From contig NZ_CBXX010000009.1 of assembly GCF_000577615.1 (NCBI RefSeq), forward strand, positions 1 through 64,000: 64,000 nt of DNA, given 5' to 3'. Shown here piece after piece: positions 54,371-62,602 of this stretch. The translations under genes were made by a program, and so were the position numbers. Source of the stretch: Herbaspirillum sp. RV1423 (GTDB taxonomy: Bacteria; Pseudomonadota; Gammaproteobacteria; Burkholderiales; Burkholderiaceae_D). Below the pieces are notes generated by a model. The model did not search any database. It was not told the DNA's origin and saw only the letters and a program-made list of their open reading frames with translations. Positions within the stretch are counted from its first letter, which is position 1. Every line of letters begins with the position of its first letter.

Positions 54371-54732
54371 GATGTACGGCAATATATAGGATAACTACGC
54401 ATCATAGTTCGCAAAAATGACAAGGCATAGATTGAGATGCTTCCGTGCAGACGCGGCGACCGCCATTTTCTCTTCATCGCCCATCGGCTGCGCGCCGATC
54501 TGATTTGTACAGGATGCGTTCTGCAACCGAAAATCCGAGGCAAGTCCGCGTCCGGCTTGTGCGCCGGTAAAAAGCTATTGAATTGATTCAAACTATCAAT
54601 TTTCTCTAATTGCAGGTTCTCTCTAGAATTGCTTTCCGTAAAGTCTGCTTTGCATCCCAGCGTGCAAATCGCGGGAAAAATATGACAGGCGCCAGCCGTC
54701 GGGCCGGTGCATAACCTTCAGGGAGCATTACC
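54371..54732. other. 362-bp divergent region
   Basis: Between the diguanylate cyclase and chemoreceptor 4. It contains the palindrome TTGAAT-TG-ATTCAA (54578-54591). No gene; promoter boxes are not clear. Confidence 0.35.
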
Positions 54733-56430
54733 ATGAGTCAATCTTCACGGCCTGCGATCAGCGTCGCAGCGCGCCTCGGCATCAGCTTCGCCATCGTGCT
54801 GGCAATGATGCTGGCGCTGACCGTCCTCAGCATCATGAAGGTCAACGCCATCGAAGGCAGCCTCAGCACCGTCAGCGACGACAACAACGTCAAGCAGCGT
54901 TACGCCATCAACTTCCGCGGCAGCGTGCATGACCGCGCCATTGCCTTGCGCGACCTGACCCTGGTCGGCGACGCGGAGGTCAGCGACGTGGTCGGACTGA
55001 TTGCCAAACTGGACGGCGATTACCAGAAATCGGCGCAGCCGCTGGACGCCATTTTCGCTGGCGAACCGGGCAGGAAAGTCCGTCCCGAAGAGCGCGCCGA
55101 CCTGAGCACGATCAAGGCCATCGAAGCGCGCGCCATGCCGCTGGTGCAAAAGATCATCGCCGCGCGCACCTCGGGCGACATCGACGGCGCGCGTCAGATC
55201 ATGCTGCAACAAGGCAAGCCGGCCTTCATCGAATGGCTGGCTGCAATCAACAAATTCATCGACCTGGAGGAACAAATGACGCAGACCGAGTCGGCCCGGG
55301 CGCGCAGCGTCGCGCATGGATTCCAGGCGCTGATGCTGGTGCTTCTGGCCATCGCCATGGCGACCGGCGTGGTGCTGGCGACCCTGATCACCCGCCACAT
55401 CCGCCGCGCGCTCGGCGCCGAACCGGCGCAAGTCAAGGAACTGGCCTTTGCCGTCGACCGCGGCGAGCTTTACCACGCCATCGAGCAGGACAATGACCTC
55501 GGCAAAGGACGCGACAGCATCATGGCCGCACTGTCCGAAATGAGCGGCAACCTGCGCCGCACCGTCAGCGAAGTACGCGACGCCGCCAACGGCGTGACCG
55601 AGATCAGCGCCCAGATCGCCGAAGGCAACCGCGACCTCGCCGCGCGCACCGAAGACCAGGCCGCTTCGCTCGAAGAAACCGCTTCGGCCATGGAACAACT
55701 GACCGCCACCGTCAAGCAGAACGACGACAATGCCAGGCAAGCCAGCCAGTTGGCGCGCAACGCTTCCGAGATCGCCATGCAGGGCGGCGCCATCGTCGGC
55801 CAGGTGGTGGATACCATGGACTCGATCAACACCTCCTCGCGCAAGATCGTCGACATCATCGGCGTGATCGACGGCATCGCCTTCCAGACCAACATCCTGG
55901 CGCTCAACGCGGCGGTGGAAGCCGCACGCGCCGGCGAGCAGGGACGCGGCTTTGCCGTGGTGGCGACCGAAGTGCGCAACCTCGCGCAACGCAGCTCGGC
56001 CGCCGCCAGGGAAATCAAATCGCTGATCGACGACTCGGTCGAGAAGGTCGACACCGGCGCCAGACTGGTCGGGCAAGCCGGCGAAACCATGGAGCAGATC
56101 GTCGCCAGCGTGAAGCACGTCACCGACGTCGTCGGCGAAATTTCCGCTGCCGGCCACGAACAAAGCATCGGCATCGAGGAAGTGCACCGCGCCATTGCCC
56201 TGATGGATCAGGTCACCCAGCAGAACGCCGCCTTGGTGGAGCAGGCTAGCGCCGCCGTCGGCACCTTGCAGGATCAGGCTGTCAGGCTCAACCAGGCGGT
56301 CGGCGTGTTCAGCCTGGAAGACCCGGCGCTGGCCGGTTCGGCCAGGATCCTGCCGCTGCGCCCGGTCGGCGCCGCGGCCAAGGTGATCAATCCGGCTCCG
56401 CAGCTCAAGGACCAGCGCCGCAGCGCATAA
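54733..56430 (+). CDS. methyl-accepting chemotaxis protein 4
   Basis: A 565-residue chemoreceptor. Helix 1 is at residues 13-35 ([23 protein letters not shown]), then a periplasmic four-helix domain with [26 protein letters not shown], which resembles TarH/4HB domains. A second helix ([24 protein letters not shown], about 195-218) precedes HAMP-like sequence with a [11 protein letters not shown] motif and the signalling hairpin with the invariant tip. GAEPAQ after helix 2 is unlike the HAMP regions of the other three receptors. No WxxF tail. AGGGAGCATTACC precedes the ATG. Confidence 0.91.
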   Translation: MSQSSRPAISVAARLGISFAIVLAMMLALTVLSIMKVNAIEGSLSTVSDDNNVKQRYAINFRGSVHDRAIALRDLTLVGDAEVSDVVGLIAKLDGDYQKSAQPLDAIFAGEPGRKVRPEERADLSTIKAIEARAMPLVQKIIAARTSGDIDGARQIMLQQGKPAFIEWLAAINKFIDLEEQMTQTESARARSVAHGFQALMLVLLAIAMATGVVLATLITRHIRRALGAEPAQVKELAFAVDRGELYHAIEQDNDLGKGRDSIMAALSEMSGNLRRTVSEVRDAANGVTEISAQIAEGNRDLAARTEDQAASLEETASAMEQLTATVKQNDDNARQASQLARNASEIAMQGGAIVGQVVDTMDSINTSSRKIVDIIGVIDGIAFQTNILALNAAVEAARAGEQGRGFAVVATEVRNLAQRSSAAAREIKSLIDDSVEKVDTGARLVGQAGETMEQIVASVKHVTDVVGEISAAGHEQSIGIEEVHRAIALMDQVTQQNAALVEQASAAVGTLQDQAVRLNQAVGVFSLEDPALAGSARILPLRPVGAAAKVINPAPQLKDQRRSA

Positions 56431-56612
56431 GACCTCTGTCCCGCAGGCAGCACCTGCGGCTGGCGTCTCGTCGATTTTCAACCGTCGGAGCGGCTTGGCT
56501 GATCGTCACTATTTTGCTTCGCCTCCTCTTCATTTTGTCGGTCGGCCAGCCGATAACGGCTGGTAGGTTCGCCATGCGTGGCGACCGACAGAACAATCCG
56601 AGGGGGCGATGC

Positions 56613-58385
56613 ATGATCCAATTACTCCGTTCATCGTCTTCTCTGGCGAAGGTGCTGATCCTGCCGTTTGTCGTCCTGATACTGGCGTTGTCGCTGCTGG
56701 TTGGCCTGCTGTCCTATCTGGCAGGCCGCCATGCGGTGGTCGCGGTGGCCGAGCAAATGCTGGGGCAGACCGCCGAGCGCGTCGCTCTTACCGTCGAACG
56801 CCATGTCGCGGGTGCGGCGACCGTGCTGGAATCGGCGTTTCCGCGCGGAATGCCGGCGGCGGTCGATGTCAACACCGGTCTTGATGCACTCCGCTCGCGC
56901 TTCTGGATTGCCACTTCGCTGCACCCCGAGTTGAATAATTACGTCTATTACGGCAATCGCAGCGGGGACTTTGTCGGCCTGTTCCGTTACAGCGCCGAGG
57001 ATGCCGAATTGCGCGTCAAGCGCGCCGCCGTCGACTTTCGCAGCGCCTATCGTTTCGACGGTATCGACGGCCAGCTCAGCATGCCGAAGAACGACAGCAC
57101 CGATTTCGACCCGCGCACGCGGCCCTGGTATGCCGCCGGGCAGAACAGCGATCGCGACACCTGGAGCCAGATCTACATCAATTATTGGGACAAGGACCTG
57201 GTCGCCACCCGGGCGCGTCGCGTCCTGGCGGCAAACGGCCAGTTCGAAGGCGTCGTCGCCACCGACGTCTCGCTCAAGGCGCTCAACGATTTCGTCAGGG
57301 ACCTGCACGTCAGCCAGCACGGCGTCGCCTTCATCATGGAAGCCGACGGCAACCTGATCGCCTCTTCCGAAGGCGAGAACATCTATAGCAGCCGGCAAGG
57401 CCAGGTCGGGCGCCTGGACGCCGGGCACAGCCAGAGCCTGATCATCAGGAATGCCTATGCCACGCTGCAAAAGCATCTGGCCGAAGCAGAGAATATCGGC
57501 GGCGTCGACAGTACGTTCACCTTTGAGGGCAAAGACGGTGAAACGATCTACGCCGCCTACGCATGGGTGCGCGACAACGCCGGGCTGTCATGGATCGCGG
57601 TGATTGCGGTGCCGCGCGGCGACTTCCTTGAAACGCTGGATACGAATGCGCGCTGGACCGTGGTGATCGCCGTGCTGGCCATCGTCATTGCGCTCGCGTT
57701 CGGCCTCGGTATCGTGCGCTGGGTGGTGCGCGACGTGCGCCGCCTTTCGCTTGCGGCGGCGCGTATCGGCAAGGGGCAGATGAACGTGGCATTGAAGATC
57801 GAGCGGCGCGACGAGATCGGCCAACTGGCGCGCAGCTTCATGGAAATGCAGAGCGAACTGAGCACCGACAAGCTGACCGGCGTTACCAGCCGCGGCGCCT
57901 TGCTGCGCTATCTCGACGCTGCCGTCCACAAGCGCGGCCGGCGCGCCGCCGAGCTGTTTGAAAAATTCACCGTGATGTTCATCGACCTCAATCGCTTCAA
58001 GGCCATCAACGACAAACTCGGCCACGAATACGGCGACCTCACCCTGATCGAAGTGGGCCAGCGTCTGCGAACCATCATGCGCGAGGATGACGTCGTCGCG
58101 CGCTTCGGCGGCGATGAATTCGTGCTGGTGTTCTGGGGCATCGCCGATGCAGCCTTCGCCGACAAGGTGCGCAAGAAAATCGAAGAGGCGCTGGCGCCGC
58201 CGCTGCTGTGCCTGCAAGACGTCGAAGGCGCCGCCGGCATGACCGTGGGGGCCTCCATCGGTGTGTCTTTCTATCCGCAGGACGGCCAGGACGTCGAGAC
58301 GCTGATCAAGCTCGCCGATCACGGCATGTACGAAGACAAGGCGGCTGGACGCAAGGACGAGAGAGACGGCGGTGTGAGGCGCTGA
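56613..58385 (+). CDS. Cache-domain diguanylate cyclase (dCACHE-HAMP-GGDEF)
   Basis: A 590-residue membrane protein. Helix 1 (about residues 11-38) precedes a periplasmic double-Cache domain (about 40-355) with NNYVYYGNRSGDFVG and FDPRTRPWYAAGQNS, the hallmark of dCACHE ligand binding. Helix 2 (about 358-378), HAMP (about 380-430) and GGDEF (about 435-585) follow. The active site ARFGGDEFVLVF is intact, with an RxxD site (REDD) five residues before it. It should make c-di-GMP in response to a small ligand. The ATG at 56613 follows AGGGGGCGATGC; upstream readings are rejected. A strong terminator follows. Confidence 0.92.
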   Translation: MIQLLRSSSSLAKVLILPFVVLILALSLLVGLLSYLAGRHAVVAVAEQMLGQTAERVALTVERHVAGAATVLESAFPRGMPAAVDVNTGLDALRSRFWIATSLHPELNNYVYYGNRSGDFVGLFRYSAEDAELRVKRAAVDFRSAYRFDGIDGQLSMPKNDSTDFDPRTRPWYAAGQNSDRDTWSQIYINYWDKDLVATRARRVLAANGQFEGVVATDVSLKALNDFVRDLHVSQHGVAFIMEADGNLIASSEGENIYSSRQGQVGRLDAGHSQSLIIRNAYATLQKHLAEAENIGGVDSTFTFEGKDGETIYAAYAWVRDNAGLSWIAVIAVPRGDFLETLDTNARWTVVIAVLAIVIALAFGLGIVRWVVRDVRRLSLAAARIGKGQMNVALKIERRDEIGQLARSFMEMQSELSTDKLTGVTSRGALLRYLDAAVHKRGRRAAELFEKFTVMFIDLNRFKAINDKLGHEYGDLTLIEVGQRLRTIMREDDVVARFGGDEFVLVFWGIADAAFADKVRKKIEEALAPPLLCLQDVEGAAGMTVGASIGVSFYPQDGQDVETLIKLADHGMYEDKAAGRKDERDGGVRR

Positions 58386-58406
58386 AATCTTCGACGAGAA
58401 GTCAAA

Positions 58407-58438
58407 AATCCCCGCAGGGCGACCTGCGGGGATTTTTT
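58407..58438. terminator. strong terminator with GCGA tetraloop
   Basis: AATCCCCGCAGG (58407-58418), GCGA, CCTGCGGGGATT (58423-58434), then Ts. The 12-bp stem, GNRA-type loop and A/T flanks make it effective in both directions, serving the cyclase gene and the convergent zinc-ribbon gene. Confidence 0.9.
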
Positions 58439-58462
58439 GCGTGGGTGTTGCGCGTAAACTAT

Positions 58463-58735
58463 TTACTTTTTATAACTATAGATGCCGATGCGCGCATTCG
58501 GATCGATCTGGCGGAGATAAAGCTGATACGTATCGCCACTGCTGGTCTTGAGCTTGGCCATCTTGGTTTGTTTGCAACATGACGGGCAGGCCACTTTCTT
58601 TTCCTGTATCGGACGCGCGTCCGGCGACAGTTGCAACATGAGCTGGCCGCAGTGCGGGCACGCCAGACTGATATCTTGCGCATAAACGGTCGCGTGGGCT
58701 TTCGCGGGGGTGTTGCCCGGAGTGTTCGATTTCAT
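58463..58735 (-). CDS. small zinc-ribbon protein
   Basis: A 90-residue protein with two CxxC knuckles, Cys26/Cys29 (ACPHCGQL) and Cys50/Cys53 (VACPSCCKQ), 20 residues between. This is the spacing of a zinc ribbon that would hold one zinc. The N-terminal 20 residues are low in structure; the C-terminal half (TSSGDTYQLYLRQIDPNARIGIYSYKK) looks like a small beta unit. No catalytic motif is seen and I do not recognise the family. It starts with ATG at 58735 and shares the terminator with the convergent cyclase gene. Confidence 0.65.
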   Translation of the reverse strand: MKSNTPGNTPAKAHATVYAQDISLACPHCGQLMLQLSPDARPIQEKKVACPSCCKQTKMAKLKTSSGDTYQLYLRQIDPNARIGIYSYKK

Positions 58736-59137
58736 GGTCGATTATTCTTATAAGGGTTGCCGGAGAAAACCAAAGTCGGTAAACGAAACTCCCGAATCCA
58801 TGTGGAGCAAGTCGGTGAATGTATCACATTTTATTGACGTGTCCATGCGATTGGCGGAACCCTCCGTTTCGTCTTGTTTTTATATACGCGGCTCATCGCG
58901 CGAGATGAGGGGCACGCGGAAAATAATTTGATGGAAGAAGTACGGAATCCGGCCGAAAATTCGGCACCGCGACTTCCGCTCACGCGGCAGCGACGAGCGA
59001 AGGAATGCGGAGAATTGCAGGCACTGCGGAGGCAACGGCGAGCGTCACTGCATGGACACGAACGGTGGCGGCGTTACTATCCGCCGGCGACGCATGGCCG
59101 CGGCGGATCGTCTGTCATCGGCATGTGCGAGAGTCGA
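58736..59137. other. 402-bp gap, no gene called
   Basis: No credible frame, hairpin or promoter boxes. A half-site GTATCACATT at 58821-58830 resembles half of the palindrome at 586-610, but there is no matching second half. Confidence 0.35.
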
Positions 59138-59428
59138 TTAATACGAAGAACTGTTGATGTAGTTGGCGCGGGCGACGTTGCCGCCGGCCTGGTTCAGTTC
59201 GGCGATGACTTCAGCGCGTGTTTTGGTGGATGCGACAGGTTGGGGATTGAAAGTGTCTTCATAGTTCTTGCGACCGAGATTGCCGCCGGCTTGCTGGACT
59301 TCTGCAATGACTTCGGCGCGGGTCTTGGTGGAAACGAAGGGTTTCTCGGCTGGATAAGGCGTTTCGGCGAGTGCGGAGCCGGCAGCGGCGATCAGGGCGG
59401 TGGCGGCGATGATTTTTGCGATGTTCAT
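59138..59428 (-). CDS. DUF4148 small exported protein (second copy)
   Basis: A 96-residue periplasmic protein. Signal peptide MNIAKIIAATALIAAAGSALA (residues 1-21), then two near-identical units: (F)VSTKTRAEVIAEVQQAGGN and ASTKTRAEVIAELNQAGGN, each followed by a short RxNY segment. The unit repeat is cleaner than in the copy at 46964. Function is unknown; DUF4148 proteins are a Burkholderiales speciality. The ATG at 59428 is used because AGAGAGAATTG lies before it; an in-frame TTG 6 bp earlier is unlikely. Confidence 0.85.
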   Translation of the reverse strand: MNIAKIIAATALIAAAGSALAETPYPAEKPFVSTKTRAEVIAEVQQAGGNLGRKNYEDTFNPQPVASTKTRAEVIAELNQAGGNVARANYINSSSY

Positions 59429-59657
59429 TTTCAATTCTCTCTGATAAAGGTTGAAGCCGGAGGCGGCTCATGACCGATATAGGGTTGCGGTTTCGTTTTG
59501 CAACCATCTTCGCGAGAGTTATGGGAAAATAGAATGACTGATATAACCACGGCATGTCATCGCATGCCGGATTGTTCTCGAAATGGGAACACAGAATCCG
59601 CGTGGGTGATTGCGACGCGGTTGCCGGGTAGCTCCTGTGTCCCGGCTGAGAAATCAT

Positions 59658-60545
59658 TTACGCCGGCCGCGACAGCAACTCCTCGACGTAGGCAATGAAA
59701 GCGCGCGCCTTGGCGCTGGCCATGCGGCCGCCGGGATAGACCGCCCACAGGTCCAGCGGCGGCAATTCCCATTCCGTCAGTACGCGTTTGAGCGCGCCGC
59801 TTTTCAGTTCCGGTTCGAACATCCATTCGGAAACGATCGCCAATCCCATGTCGGCCAGCACTGCGGCGCGCACGCCTTCGGCGGCGTTGACCTTGATGCG
59901 GCCGGACACCGCCACGGAAATCCGGTTGCCGCGGCGGCGGAATTCCCAGGCATGGCCGCCGCTCGGTCCATGGATGACTGCCGCGTGGCGACGCAGATCG
60001 GCCGGGCTGGCCGGCACGCCGGCCATGGCGAAATAGGCAGGCGTGCCGACCACCGAGCGCGGGCTTTGCGCAATCTTGCGTGCCGTCATGTCCGAGTCGC
60101 TGAGCGTGCCCATGCGCAGCGCGACGTCGATGCCTTCTTCCAGCATGTCGATATGCCGGTCATCGAGCACGACGTCGATGTTCAGATCCGGATGCGCATC
60201 GAGAAAAGGTTTCAGATAGGGCAGGATGCGCAGGCGTGCAAAAGTCACTGCGGTACATATCCTCAGCGGCCCCGCCAGGCCTGCGCCTGCATCGCGCGCG
60301 CTGCGGTCGGCTTCATCCGCTTCGTCGATGGCGCGCCGCGCGCGCTCGTAAAAACGCTGGCCCGCTTCGGTCGGCGCCAGGCCGCGCGTCGAACGCAGCA
60401 GCAGTCGCACGCCGAGCCGCTTTTCCAGTTGCGCCACGGTTTTGGAAATCGCCGGCTGGCCGACATTGAGACGGCGCGCGGCGCCGGAAAACGAGCCTGC
60501 CTCGACCACATTGGCGAAGGTTTCCATGGCATTCAGACGATCCAT
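59658..60545 (-). CDS. LysR-family transcriptional regulator
   Basis: A 295-residue LysR protein. The HTH is MDRLNAMETFANVVEAGSFSGAARRLNVGQPAISKTVAQLEKRLG at residues 1-45 (wHTH), and the effector domain begins near LRICTAVTFARLRILP. It is of the branch with ARDAGAGLAGPLRI (often near aromatic or acyl catabolism genes). It is divergent from a TauD-type dioxygenase, with two ATTCC-N5-GGAAT sites between that fit LysR T-N11-A type boxes. It probably controls that dioxygenase and itself. Confidence 0.9.
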   Translation of the reverse strand: MDRLNAMETFANVVEAGSFSGAARRLNVGQPAISKTVAQLEKRLGVRLLLRSTRGLAPTEAGQRFYERARRAIDEADEADRSARDAGAGLAGPLRICTAVTFARLRILPYLKPFLDAHPDLNIDVVLDDRHIDMLEEGIDVALRMGTLSDSDMTARKIAQSPRSVVGTPAYFAMAGVPASPADLRRHAAVIHGPSGGHAWEFRRRGNRISVAVSGRIKVNAAEGVRAAVLADMGLAIVSEWMFEPELKSGALKRVLTEWELPPLDLWAVYPGGRMASAKARAFIAYVEELLSRPA

Positions 60546-60550
60546 TCAAT

Positions 60551-60565
60551 ATTCCTTCCTGGAAT
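60551..60565. promoter_or_regulatory. LysR-type site 1 (ATTCC-N5-GGAAT)
   Basis: ATTCCTTCCTGGAAT: arms ATTCC and GGAAT with 5 bp between, 6 bp upstream of the lysR start. A second copy with the same arms lies 47 bp further on. Confidence 0.6.
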
Positions 60566-60612
60566 TTACGATAGCGTTCCATTGGCGAAAATTGCCGGTT
60601 TTAGTATTGATT

Positions 60613-60627
60613 ATTCCTTGAAGGAAT
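60613..60627. promoter_or_regulatory. LysR-type site 2 (ATTCCTT-G-AAGGAAT)
   Basis: ATTCCTTGAAGGAAT is a perfect 15-bp palindrome with the same arms as site 1. It overlaps the upstream ATG of the dioxygenase frame (60626), which supports the downstream GTG start. Confidence 0.65.
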
Positions 60628-60781
60628 GAATGATATGCCTTTCGCCTGCGTTCCGGGATGCTTTTATTTGCACGAAAATGACGCCATCAATCGCATCGAA
60701 GCGATCGCCGCCGGGCCGAAATCGCCGGGCCATTTTGTACGCGGAGCCGGCTGCTTCGCGTGGAGAGAGAAAGGAATCATC

Positions 60782-61576
60782 GTGAACGTCATTCCCATGG
60801 CGGCCGGCTTCGGCGCCCGTATTGAAGATATCGATTTGACCGGCCTGGACGCCGGCGCGCGGGAAACGCTGCGCGTAGCGCTGCTGGAGCATGGTCTGTT
60901 GGTGGTGCCGGCGCAGGCGCTCGATCCGCAGGCGCAAATCGCAGCGTCAGAAGTGTTCGGCGCGCTGGAAACCTTCCCGCCGACGCCGAGCCAGATTCCC
61001 GGCTATCCGCAAATCTTTCGCGTCGCCAGCCGCGCCGCCGACGGCCATACGGAGGTCGGCCGCTACTGGCATTCAGACGGTTCCTTCCGGACCGTGCCGA
61101 CGCCGATCTCGGTGTGGCATCTGGAAGTCCAGCCCGAGCAAGGAGGGGATACCTGGTTTGTCGATTTGCAGGCGGCGTATCGCAGCCTGCCTGAACAGAT
61201 CAAGGCACAGGTCAGGGATCTGCAGACCATGCATCGCAATGGCGTGCTGCATCCTTTGGTCATACCGCATCCGCGCACGGGTGTCGCCGGACTTTATCTC
61301 AACATCGGTTTGACCGCTGGCATTGTGGGAATGGGGCGCGAAGAATCGGCGGCGTTGATTGCCGCCATCGATAGCCATTTCTCAAGGGAGGGCGCGGTGT
61401 ATCGCCATCAATGGCAGGCCGGCGACTTCGTCGTTGCAGACAACTTCCGCATCGCGCACCGGGCCACGCCGCTGTCTCCTTCGCAGCGGCGCATCCTGAA
61501 CCGCACCACGGTGCGCGGCGACGGCGCGTTCTGGGACGGCGCACGCGTTGCCGGATCGCGCCTGGCGGCCGGTTGA
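60782..61576 (+). CDS. TauD/TfdA-family Fe(II)/2-oxoglutarate dioxygenase
   Basis: A 264-residue enzyme. Iron ligands are His and Asp in RYWHSDGSF and the distal His in NFRIAHRATP; RILNRTTVRG holds the 2-oxoglutarate arginine. Family members oxidise sulfonates (taurine), 2,4-D or other substrates; this one's substrate is unknown. The GTG at 60782 is preferred: AGAGAAAGGAATCATC precedes it, and N-VIPMAAGFGARIEDIDL aligns with usual TauD starts. A longer frame from ATG 60626 would add 52 unlikely residues and begin inside the palindrome. It is divergent from the LysR gene and probably controlled by it. Confidence 0.85.
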   Translation: MNVIPMAAGFGARIEDIDLTGLDAGARETLRVALLEHGLLVVPAQALDPQAQIAASEVFGALETFPPTPSQIPGYPQIFRVASRAADGHTEVGRYWHSDGSFRTVPTPISVWHLEVQPEQGGDTWFVDLQAAYRSLPEQIKAQVRDLQTMHRNGVLHPLVIPHPRTGVAGLYLNIGLTAGIVGMGREESAALIAAIDSHFSREGAVYRHQWQAGDFVVADNFRIAHRATPLSPSQRRILNRTTVRGDGAFWDGARVAGSRLAAG

Positions 61577-61591
61577 TCTGCAGCGCGCAAG

Positions 61592-62602
61592 TTACTGCAG
61601 CAAGCCGCTGTTCCTCGGCGCCGCCTGCTGCGCGCCGCTGGCCAGTACCGCCGCCGCCGAGCGCGTCTCCACGCCGAGTTTGATGAAGATGTGTTCGAGA
61701 TGTTTGTTGACCGTGCGCGGACTCATGCCGAGGATCTCGGCGATGTCGCGGTTGGTCTTGCCCTTGCCCAGCCACATCAGCACGTCGCTTTCGCGCGGCG
61801 TCAGGTGATAGTTTTCCAGCGCCAGCGGATTGACCGCTTCCGTTGCGGACGACGGCGACGATATGGATGGCAGGTCGTCGGAGGGACTGTTTTTTTCTTC
61901 CAGCAGCAGCGTGATTTCATGTCCCTGGCCCGCCGCCGACAGTGCGATACGCAGTTCGCTGCCGCCTTGCGTCACGACCAGCGGCCGGATGTCGCCGCTG
62001 CCCTGGCGCTGGCGCACCAGGCTTTCGTTGAGCCAGGATTGCAGCGGCGCCGGCAGTTTGTGGCTGGCGCCATTGGCATGCATGTTGACCGGAAAGTATT
62101 TTTCCAGCCACATCGAGGCCTTGCTGGTCTGCCATAACGGCAGGCCGTTGCCGCCGAGGACGATCACGGCGTGCGCCGCGTGTTCGAGCATGCCGCGCGC
62201 CTGCGACATCATGCGCGCGGTCTTGATGTGCGCGCCGATGCGCGCCACCACTTCCTGCGGTTTGATCGGCTTGGTCACGTAATCGATGCCGCCGACCTCG
62301 AAGCCGCGCACCACATGTTCGGTCTCGGTCAGGCCGGTCATGAACACCACCGGCACATGGTTCATGCTCTTGAGCAGCTTGATGCGCTTGCAGGTCTCGA
62401 AGCCGTCGATGCCGGGCATGACGGCGTCGAGCAGGATCAGGTCCGGCGTGATGTAGTCGAGCCGCTCCAGCGCGCTGATGCCGTCGGTCGCCACCAGCAC
62501 GATGTGGCCGCTTTCGTCGAGCGAGTCGGACAGCATGGCCAGGTTGTCCGGCTTGTCGTCGACGATCAGGACGACATGCCTATCGAACGTTGTTGACATC
62601 AT
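61592..62602 (-). CDS. LuxR-type response regulator with REC domain
   Basis: A 336-residue response regulator. REC domain at residues 9-125 with the phosphoacceptor Asp59 (LILLDAVMPG), Asp15-Asp16 (IVDDKPDN) and Lys in YVTKPIKP. A PAS-like middle (about 135-245) leads to a LuxR HTH (LTPRESDVLMWLGKGKTNRDIAEILGMSPRTVNKHLEHIF, at about 267-305). It overlaps the histidine kinase gene by 23 bp, so the two are a translationally coupled two-component pair. The PAS-like insert between REC and HTH is less common. The signal is unknown. Confidence 0.9.
   Translation of the reverse strand: MMSTTFDRHVVLIVDDKPDNLAMLSDSLDESGHIVLVATDGISALERLDYITPDLILLDAVMPGIDGFETCKRIKLLKSMNHVPVVFMTGLTETEHVVRGFEVGGIDYVTKPIKPQEVVARIGAHIKTARMMSQARGMLEHAAHAVIVLGGNGLPLWQTSKASMWLEKYFPVNMHANGASHKLPAPLQSWLNESLVRQRQGSGDIRPLVVTQGGSELRIALSAAGQGHEITLLLEEKNSPSDDLPSISSPSSATEAVNPLALENYHLTPRESDVLMWLGKGKTNRDIAEILGMSPRTVNKHLEHIFIKLGVETRSAAAVLASGAQQAAPRNSGLLQ

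Noticed and set aside
26000-54732. Flagellar sigma-28 promoters (TAAA-N15-GCCGATAA) ahead of the four chemoreceptors.
   Set aside because: No upstream region had both boxes at correct spacing.
60626-60781. ATG start for the TauD-type dioxygenase.
   Set aside because: It lies inside a palindrome, lacks a ribosome site and adds 52 residues not typical for the family.
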